A stretch of 11,354 nucleotides of DNA from JBFFXF01 sp041569895 (GTDB lineage Bacteria > Planctomycetota > UBA8108 > JACQVS01). The position numbers were made by a program, and so were the translations under genes. The stretch spans positions 1-11,354 of the forward strand of contig JBFFXF010000250.1 in NCBI GenBank assembly GCA_041569895.1, written 5' to 3'. Under the pieces are notes generated by a model. The model searched no databases. It was not told the DNA's origin and saw only the letters and a program-made list of their open reading frames with translations. Positions within the stretch are counted from its first letter, which is position 1. Every line of letters starts with the position of its first letter. Shown piece after piece: positions 7,222 through 11,354 of the stretch.

Positions 7222-8457
7222 ATGCCGACGCACGCACGAGGAGACCGACCGGCACTGCTCAGCTCGCGGCGATGCCCCGTGTTCGCCGCCCTGGTAGTGG
7301 GCCTCCTCGCTGTTTTGCTCCTCGACGGCGCTCACGCCGGTGAAGACGAAGCGCGCCGTCCCGGACGCTTCGCCATCATCTTCAACATGGGCTACGCGGC
7401 GGATGCGCTGCCGCGGGATCCGAAGTCGTTCGAGACGCTCGTGCGGGGGCTGCGGCGCGCGCACTTCAACACCGTCCTCTGCCGCTACGAGGACTGGCGG
7501 GCGAAGATCTGCAGGCGGCACGGCATGCAGATCTTCGTCGACCTGCTGGCGCCGGGGCACCACGTGTACAAGGAGGTCGACGGCGCCCGAGCGCTGTGCG
7601 AGCGACTGCGCGGGAACGACGTGGTCTACGCCTATCACCTCTGGAGCGACTCCATCGGCGGCTCGTATGCGGGGCGCAGCCGCGACGTCGCCAACGTCCA
7701 CATGTGGGACCCGACGCACCCGGCCTACGTCGGCACGTACCGCATGAGTCGCGTCGGTCGCGTCGAGGGGCTCGACCTCTTCGGCTACTACGACTTCCAC
7801 TGGAAGCGCGGCGGGCACTGGGGGCATCTCGCGAAGGCGTCGAGTCTCGCGAGGTCGCGGGGCGTGCCGTTCCTGCGCTATTGCGACGCGGCCCCCGGGC
7901 GGGTCGGCGCCGGCAACCCGAACCGCGTCGGCTACACCATCGCGACGTCGATCCCGTTCGGCCTCAAGGGGTACCTGTTCCATTACGGCGGCGTCGTCGT
8001 CGATCCGGCGACCGGCAAGCTCGACGCGCTCGGCGAGGACCTGCGCCGCGTCAACGCCAGGTTCGCCGCCATCGGCGACGAGCTGATGGCGATCGGCCTC
8101 CCGACGGCGGTCTACTCGACGCCGATCACGACGACCGCCAAGGATCGGCCCACCGGCGCCGAGCCAGCCGTCCCGGACGGCCTGAAGCCGGTCCCCGACG
8201 AACACTGGTTTCGCATCACCGCCGGCGAGGTGCTCCTCGGCCTCTTCCAGGACGGCGAGGGGCGCGACGTCGTCGTGCTCGCGAGCCACAACGCGTACCG
8301 GCCCCAGGAGGTGACGCTCGAGCTCGCCGCCCGCCCGAAATCGGCGCACGTCCTCGACCGGCGCAGGCGCCGCTGGGTGAGGGCGAAGTCGTCCGGGACG
8401 AGGATCGTCGTGCCGGTCGAGGAGTACGCCGCCGAGCTGCTGCGCGTCGAGCGCTGA
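7222..8457 (+). CDS. Secreted glycosidase-like barrel protein, function unassigned
   Basis: 411 residues. ATG at 7222 has only a weak GGGCGG upstream; a GTG at 7279 (residue 20) is an alternative but would remove the basic n-region (SSRR). A signal peptide is clear: hydrophobic core 20-34 and AHA|GED cleavage after residue 39. The mature part looks like a (beta/alpha)8 barrel: strands such as RFAIIFNMGY (49-58), FNTVLCRYEDW (82-92), GMQIFVDLLAPG (101-112), DVVYAYHLWSDS (133-144), DPTHPAYVG (163-171), LDLFGYYDFHW (184-194), VPFLRYCDAAPG (215-226) and GLKGYLFHYGG (247-257), followed by a beta-rich C-terminal domain (about 330-411). The DPTHP and G-x-x-G-Y-x-F spacing recalls uncharacterised secreted glycosyl hydrolases, in which a DEP-like acid follows strand 4; here that place holds SDS. 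Enzyme activity is therefore unproven and I do not assign a GH family. It is divergent from the propeller gene, with 145 bp between the starts. Confidence 0.8.
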   Translation: MPTHARGDRPALLSSRRCPVFAALVVGLLAVLLLDGAHAGEDEARRPGRFAIIFNMGYAADALPRDPKSFETLVRGLRRAHFNTVLCRYEDWRAKICRRHGMQIFVDLLAPGHHVYKEVDGARALCERLRGNDVVYAYHLWSDSIGGSYAGRSRDVANVHMWDPTHPAYVGTYRMSRVGRVEGLDLFGYYDFHWKRGGHWGHLAKASSLARSRGVPFLRYCDAAPGRVGAGNPNRVGYTIATSIPFGLKGYLFHYGGVVVDPATGKLDALGEDLRRVNARFAAIGDELMAIGLPTAVYSTPITTTAKDRPTGAEPAVPDGLKPVPDEHWFRITAGEVLLGLFQDGEGRDVVVLASHNAYRPQEVTLELAARPKSAHVLDRRRRRWVRAKSSGTRIVVPVEEYAAELLRVER

Positions 8458-8462
8458 TCCGC

Positions 8463-8490
8463 TTGACGGGGCGGTATCGCCTGTGATACC
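8463..8490 (+). promoter_or_regulatory. Promoter-like site overlapping an inverted repeat
   Basis: TTGACG (8463-8468) matches a -35 at five of six positions. Sixteen bases later is GATACC (8485-8490), a poor -10 hexamer but preceded by TGT, an extended -10 arrangement. The same bases form a perfect inverted repeat, GGTATC (8473-8478) and GATACC (8485-8490), with 6 bases between and 12 bp centre to centre, which would suit a dimeric repressor covering the -10 region. It lies 5 bp after the stop of the barrel-protein gene and points towards the secreted poly-Asp gene. Confidence 0.35.
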
Positions 8491-8660
8491 TCTATGCGAT
8501 TGGTCGGTCGGGATGAGTGCGGGCATTTCCGGTTCGAGGCCTCTCCCCGGTGAGGCGGTGTGGCCGGACTCGTGGCAGGCGACGTGGGACTGTATCCGGG
8601 TCGGCAGCGTGCACATTCGCCTCTCCTCTCGAGCGCGCGCCGGGCAGGAAGGAGGGAACG

Positions 8661-8807
8661 ATGATCGGGGCAGCGTGCGCAACCGTTTCCGCGAAGGCAC
8701 AGCGGCGTAACGCCCGCACGGACATCCCCGTGCGCATGGTCTGCGCGCAGTTGAGGGTGTCCTTTCCATTCCAGGGCAGACCGCGAAACAGGTCGGCGCG
8801 ACTGTGA
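8661..8807 (+). CDS. Possible small ORF (48 codons) with a strong ribosome site
   Basis: ATG 8661 is preceded by AAGGAGGG with 5 bases between GG and the ATG, the strongest Shine-Dalgarno in the window. The predicted peptide begins MIGAACATVSAKAQRRN, is basic (nine Arg, one Lys) and has no signal peptide, membrane segment or recognisable motif. Its TGA at 8805-8807 lies 99 bases before the next ATG, and a 7-bp hairpin falls inside it. It could be a leader peptide, a small protein, or a chance ORF in GC-rich sequence; the only positive evidence is the ribosome site. Confidence 0.28.
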   Translation: MIGAACATVSAKAQRRNARTDIPVRMVCAQLRVSFPFQGRPRNRSARL

Positions 8808-8906
8808 GTGGCGTGGCTGGCCGAGCGACTCTCCGTCCTGGCGCGAAGCGCCGGCCAGACGCCCTTCCAGAATCGTGCCGTTCCACATAGAGCGAAGGAG
8901 CGTGCC

Positions 8907-10091
8907 ATGAGAAGACTTCTCATGTGCGCCACAGTTTCGTTCGTGATCACCGTATCGGTCGTGTTTTCGGGAGGGCTGCTGGCTCTGGTGCCGGGCGGTT
9001 TTCCCCCGTACGCCATCGAAAACGGCGACGTCAATGGTGACGGCGCCAGGGACCTCAGCGATGCGACCTATCTGCTCGGCTACCTCTATCTCGGAGGCCG
9101 CGCGCCCGTCGAGCTCGCGACGTGCGCGGGCAGGCCGGCGGACGTGCGAAACGGCGATGCCAACGGCGATGGCGACCTCGACGTCAGCGATGCCGCCAGC
9201 CTGCTGAACTGGCTCTTCCTCGGCGGGTCCGAGCCGTTCCTTCCGTGCACATCGGTCGTCGCGGACCTCGCGGGTGGAGGCGCCGGCGTCCGCGTGCCGC
9301 GGATCATCCCGCCGAACATGGGAGCGTTCGGGACGACGTACTCCGATCTCGCCGGCATCTGGTGGAACTGGGCCCTGAACCAGCCCGGGCCCACCGGAGA
9401 CCCGCCGTTCGACGAGAATTTTGTCCCCCAGGGCGAGCGGCGCGATCCGATCACCGACCTCGACGGCTCCAACTGCGGCGCCGGCCAGGACGAGGACTTC
9501 GGACAGGGCGATGACGTTTTCTTCATCACCGGAACGTTCGGCGTCGGCACCCCGGAAGAGCCGTTCGTGCGGGACATGTGCGAGGTGCCCGAGGGCAAGG
9601 CGCTCTTCATCTCGATCCTCAACAGTTTGTGGATCAGTCCCGAGGAGTGCACGCCGGAGGAGTGCCGGCAGATCGCCAACGATTTCATCGACCCGGCGTC
9701 GTCGCTCACGTGCGTCATCGACGGGTTCCCGGTCGCGGACATGTTCGCCTATCGGGCGCAGTCGCCGCCGGGCGGCTCGATCTTCGAGATCCGCGAGGGG
9801 TCGCTGATCGATGCGGTCGACAACGAGTACGGCGGCGGATTCTACGCCCCGCGGGGACCGCTCGGCGGCACCATGGCCGACGGCTACTGGGTCTTCGTCG
9901 CGCCGCTCTCGAAAGGCGAGCACACCATCGAGTTCACCGCGGTCGTCGGCGGTGATGACCCCGACACGCCCGAGGTCGAGCCACCCGACTTCCAGCTCGG
10001 CGTGCGGTACGAGCTGCGAGTGGTCGAGACCGATGACGATGACGACGATGACGACGACGATGACGATGATGATGATGATGATGATGACTGA
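8907..10091 (+). CDS. Secreted protein with N-terminal dockerin pair, Trp-rich module and poly-Asp tail
   Basis: 394 residues from ATG 8907, preceded by AAGGAG at 6 bases; an in-frame upstream extension to 8808 would bury the signal peptide and is rejected. Signal peptide residues 1-26 (MRRLL then a hydrophobic core, cleavage near GLLA|LVPG). Dockerin-like repeats follow directly: loop 1 D41, N43, D45, D49, D52 then YLYLGG; loop 2 D84, N86, D88, D92, D95 then WLFLGG. Residues about 131-373 form one module with GTTYSDLAGIWWNWAL (142-157), DDVFFITGTFG (202-212), CEVPEGKALFISILNS (225-240) and ADGYWVFVAPLSKGEH (324-339). I remember this layout (TYxEWxAxWWQW, FLAGTFG, CTVPAGKALFFPxIN) from many unnamed secreted bacterial proteins; its function is unknown. 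Seven cysteines remain in the mature part, so disulfides are possible. The last 19 residues are all Asp. The dockerins suggest calcium-stabilised attachment to a partner; no cohesin is visible here. Confidence 0.87.
   Translation: MRRLLMCATVSFVITVSVVFSGGLLALVPGGFPPYAIENGDVNGDGARDLSDATYLLGYLYLGGRAPVELATCAGRPADVRNGDANGDGDLDVSDAASLLNWLFLGGSEPFLPCTSVVADLAGGGAGVRVPRIIPPNMGAFGTTYSDLAGIWWNWALNQPGPTGDPPFDENFVPQGERRDPITDLDGSNCGAGQDEDFGQGDDVFFITGTFGVGTPEEPFVRDMCEVPEGKALFISILNSLWISPEECTPEECRQIANDFIDPASSLTCVIDGFPVADMFAYRAQSPPGGSIFEIREGSLIDAVDNEYGGGFYAPRGPLGGTMADGYWVFVAPLSKGEHTIEFTAVVGGDDPDTPEVEPPDFQLGVRYELRVVETDDDDDDDDDDDDDDDDDDD
10032..10088 (+). repeat. GAY trinucleotide tract encoding 19 aspartates
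   Basis: Nineteen consecutive GAT/GAC codons run up to the TGA stop. The first part mixes GAT and GAC; near the 3' end there is a run of seven uninterrupted GAT codons (10065-10085), a pure trinucleotide microsatellite. GAT is otherwise not the preferred Asp codon in this GC-rich window, so the tract also departs from local codon use. Slippage could change tail length without a frameshift. Confidence 0.95.
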
Positions 10092-10125
10092 CGCTGGCTA
10101 ATCGGTGTCAGTCGAGCGTCACGGA

Positions 10126-10166
10126 CCGGCGCGGCGACTTCCGGCGAACGGAGGAAGCCGCGCCGG
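10126..10166 (+). terminator. Strong GC hairpin downstream of the poly-Asp gene
   Basis: CCGGCGCGGC (10126-10135) and GCCGCGCCGG (10157-10166) pair perfectly over 10 bp. Inside, after a 2x2 internal loop, CTTCC (10138-10142) pairs with GGAGG (10150-10154, one G-U), leaving a 7-base loop. It starts 34 bases after the stop codon. No U-tract follows, so it is not a classical intrinsic terminator; it may act as a U-less terminator or an mRNA 3'-end stabiliser. A second small hairpin, CCCCG/CGGGG, lies at 10250-10267. No clear promoter was seen in the rest of the 278-bp gap before the next gene. Confidence 0.5.
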
Positions 10167-10369
10167 ACCGATCTCCCCGGGCGGGCACCTTCCGGGCCAA
10201 CGCCGAGCCAACCTGCGCGGGCGCGCTTCTTTCCGATCCTCAACGACATCCCCGATCACTGGCGGGGCGAGTCGACGCGAGTGTCCGCTGGACCCGGCCT
10301 CCACAACCGTGCACGATGCGGGTGGCCAGCGCGGGACGCGCGGCTGAAGCCAGAGAGGGAGCAACGCCG

Positions 10370-11344
10370 ATGCCGAAACGCCCCGAGCGGAAGCTGCTCG
10401 CGCTGCTGCTCGCCGGCGTCGCCGGCATCGTCGTCGCCATCGTCACGCTCAACTGGACGGCGATCGAGACGCGCTACCGCCTCTGGCGGCTCGACGGCGC
10501 CGAGACGTACGAGGAGGCCGGGCCCTGGCTCGACGCCATCGTCGCGAGCGCCGAGGACGAGGAGGCCGCCCGCATGGTGATCGGGGCGATCGCCCCCGAC
10601 CGTCCCCGGTTGAGCTTCTGGCTCTTTCACCGCGTGGCGTCGGTGTTGAGAAGGGAGCTCGTCATGGTCAACTACCGCTACGCCACGGCCGACGCGCTGG
10701 CGTCCGCCCTGAGCAAGTCGGCGCCGCACCTTCCCCTGATCCGCGAGCTCGAGAGCCGCCTCCCTCGCGACGAGGCGCGCCTCGAGCTCCTCGCGCGCTA
10801 CGTGCGCTGGTGCGGGCCCGACCTCTGGACTCACCTCGAGTATGCGGCGCAGCCGCTTGCCGGCATGAGCCCCGTCGAGCGCATGGTCGCGGTCTTCCTC
10901 GAGCCGGTTTTCACCTCGCTTCTCGGCGGCATCGACACCAACGACGACATGGTCGGCGCGATCGCGGCCGAGCCCCGAGGCGCCGAGGCGGCGCTTCGCC
11001 TCGTCCGCCTGCTGCACCTTGCCGAGGCGTGGCTCCTCGGCATGGATACGATCCACGAGCTGCCGCCGCTCGAGTTCCCGGCGTCGGGCGAGCCCGAGGC
11101 GATTCGTCGTTTCGTCAAGCGAGGGGAGCTCGGCAAGGCGACCATCGACTTGCGGCTGCAGAGGTGGCTGGGGGTGAATCGGGAGTTCATGCGCTTCGAC
11201 GAGTCCGCCGGTCGCTTCGTCATCGAGCGCGGACCGAACGGCGCACCGATCCGCACGTCGCCGCCGCAGAGAAAGATGACCCTCCCCGAGACCCCGTTCC
11301 CGGGCTGGACGGGGCCGCTCCCGCCGAGAGACTTCGCGGACTGA
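10370..11344 (+). CDS. Hypothetical membrane-anchored protein, mostly helical
   Basis: 324 residues from ATG 10370, preceded by GAGGGAG 8 bases upstream; an in-frame ATG at 10316 would add 18 residues before the anchor and has no good ribosome site. The N-terminus is basic (PKRPERK) followed by one hydrophobic helix at about 9-27, so the rest probably faces the periplasm. The body is mostly predicted amphipathic helices rich in Ala, Leu, Arg and Glu, with a Pro-rich C-terminus (about 285-324: SPPQRKMTLPETPFPGW). I do not recognise the family. The stretch after the anchor (ETRYRLWRLDGAETYEEA) resembles the equivalent stretch of the HEAT-repeat protein on the other side of the window (EHWLIRKLDEPGDHWEPT), so it may be a distant solenoid relative with degenerate repeats. 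It lies 278 bp after the poly-Asp gene on the same strand, with a strong hairpin between, so co-transcription is doubtful. Confidence 0.8.
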   Translation: MPKRPERKLLALLLAGVAGIVVAIVTLNWTAIETRYRLWRLDGAETYEEAGPWLDAIVASAEDEEAARMVIGAIAPDRPRLSFWLFHRVASVLRRELVMVNYRYATADALASALSKSAPHLPLIRELESRLPRDEARLELLARYVRWCGPDLWTHLEYAAQPLAGMSPVERMVAVFLEPVFTSLLGGIDTNDDMVGAIAAEPRGAEAALRLVRLLHLAEAWLLGMDTIHELPPLEFPASGEPEAIRRFVKRGELGKATIDLRLQRWLGVNREFMRFDESAGRFVIERGPNGAPIRTSPPQRKMTLPETPFPGWTGPLPPRDFAD

Positions 11345-11354
11345 TCCGGCCGCC

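Larger units (their letters stand above)
8458..8906. other. 449-bp structured intergenic/leader region
   Basis: This is the only gene-poor stretch over 300 bp. It holds a promoter-like site overlapping a perfect inverted repeat (8463-8490), a 5-bp-stem hairpin GCCTC/GAGGC (8539-8556), a strong Shine-Dalgarno followed by a 48-codon ORF (8661-8807), a hairpin CGCACGG-6-CCGTGCG (8715-8734) and a tight hairpin GGCGC-GAA-GCGCC (8840-8852, extendable by two outer pairs to 8838-8854). If transcription starts near 8497, the next gene would carry an untranslated or partly translated leader of about 400 bases. No known riboswitch family was recognised. Confidence 0.5.

Noticed and set aside
8483..8710. 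75-codon plus-strand ORF in the leader region
   Set aside because: It begins with GTG inside the inverted repeat, has no ribosome site and overlaps the better supported small ORF in another frame.
8808..8906. Upstream start for the poly-Asp protein
   Set aside because: It would add 33 residues in front of a clear signal peptide; the ATG at 8907 has AAGGAG at 6 bases.
6625..9923. Two very long minus-strand ORFs (6625-8886 and 8112-9923), overlapping each other and three plus-strand or convergent genes
   Set aside because: They run antisense to genes with signal peptides, dockerin loops or clear domains; their translations are Arg/Asp/Glu/Ala-rich with no domain, as expected from the opposite strand of GC-rich genes.
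1..11354. A defence system, mobile element, CRISPR array or biosynthetic cluster
   Set aside because: No transposase, integrase, nuclease, reverse transcriptase, spaced direct repeats, terminal inverted repeats or tRNA were seen; all seven main genes read as envelope, secreted or lipid-modifying proteins.

Overview
The window is GC-rich bacterial DNA (roughly two thirds G+C by eye) and looks chromosomal. Three things point to a member of the Planctomycetota or a closely related uncultured lineage. Two secreted proteins carry paired dockerin-type repeats ending in LFLGG-like motifs. A PQQ-type propeller protein has the family's WPxFxG...NxAWK...SSPV opening. A membrane-anchored HEAT-repeat protein is also present. 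This assignment rests on remembered family resemblance, not on a search, and no RNA gene is present to confirm it.

Layout from left to right: (1) 1-1569, minus: the first 523 residues of a secreted multi-domain surface protein (signal peptide, dockerin pair, Ig-like domains), cut by the left window edge. (2) 1780-4428, minus: an 882-residue HEAT-repeat protein with one N-terminal membrane anchor. (3) A 282-bp divergent gap, then 4711-5745, plus: a membrane fatty acid desaturase with all three histidine boxes. (4) 5766-7076, minus: a PQQ/BamB-like beta-propeller protein, convergent with the desaturase and only 20 bp from it. (5) A 145-bp divergent gap, then 7222-8457, plus: a secreted protein resembling a glycosidase-type barrel with a C-terminal beta domain. 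(6) 8458-8906: a 449-bp gap with a promoter-like site overlapping an inverted repeat, several hairpins and a possible 48-codon ORF. (7) 8907-10091, plus: a secreted protein with an N-terminal dockerin pair, a conserved tryptophan-rich module and a tail of 19 aspartates. (8) A strong hairpin, then 10370-11344, plus: a 324-residue protein of unknown function with one N-terminal membrane anchor.

The genes do not form an obvious operon; orientation alternates and most gaps are over 100 bp. Six of the seven genes encode products predicted to be exported or facing outside the cytoplasm, and the desaturase would act on membrane lipid acyl chains, so the region is best read as envelope and secretome genes. 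I found no defence system, mobile element, CRISPR array, tRNA or rRNA. The most unusual signals are the poly-aspartate tail and its repeat tract, the structured leader before that gene, a 13-bp perfect inverted repeat inside a dockerin-coding repeat, and an unassigned secreted domain.
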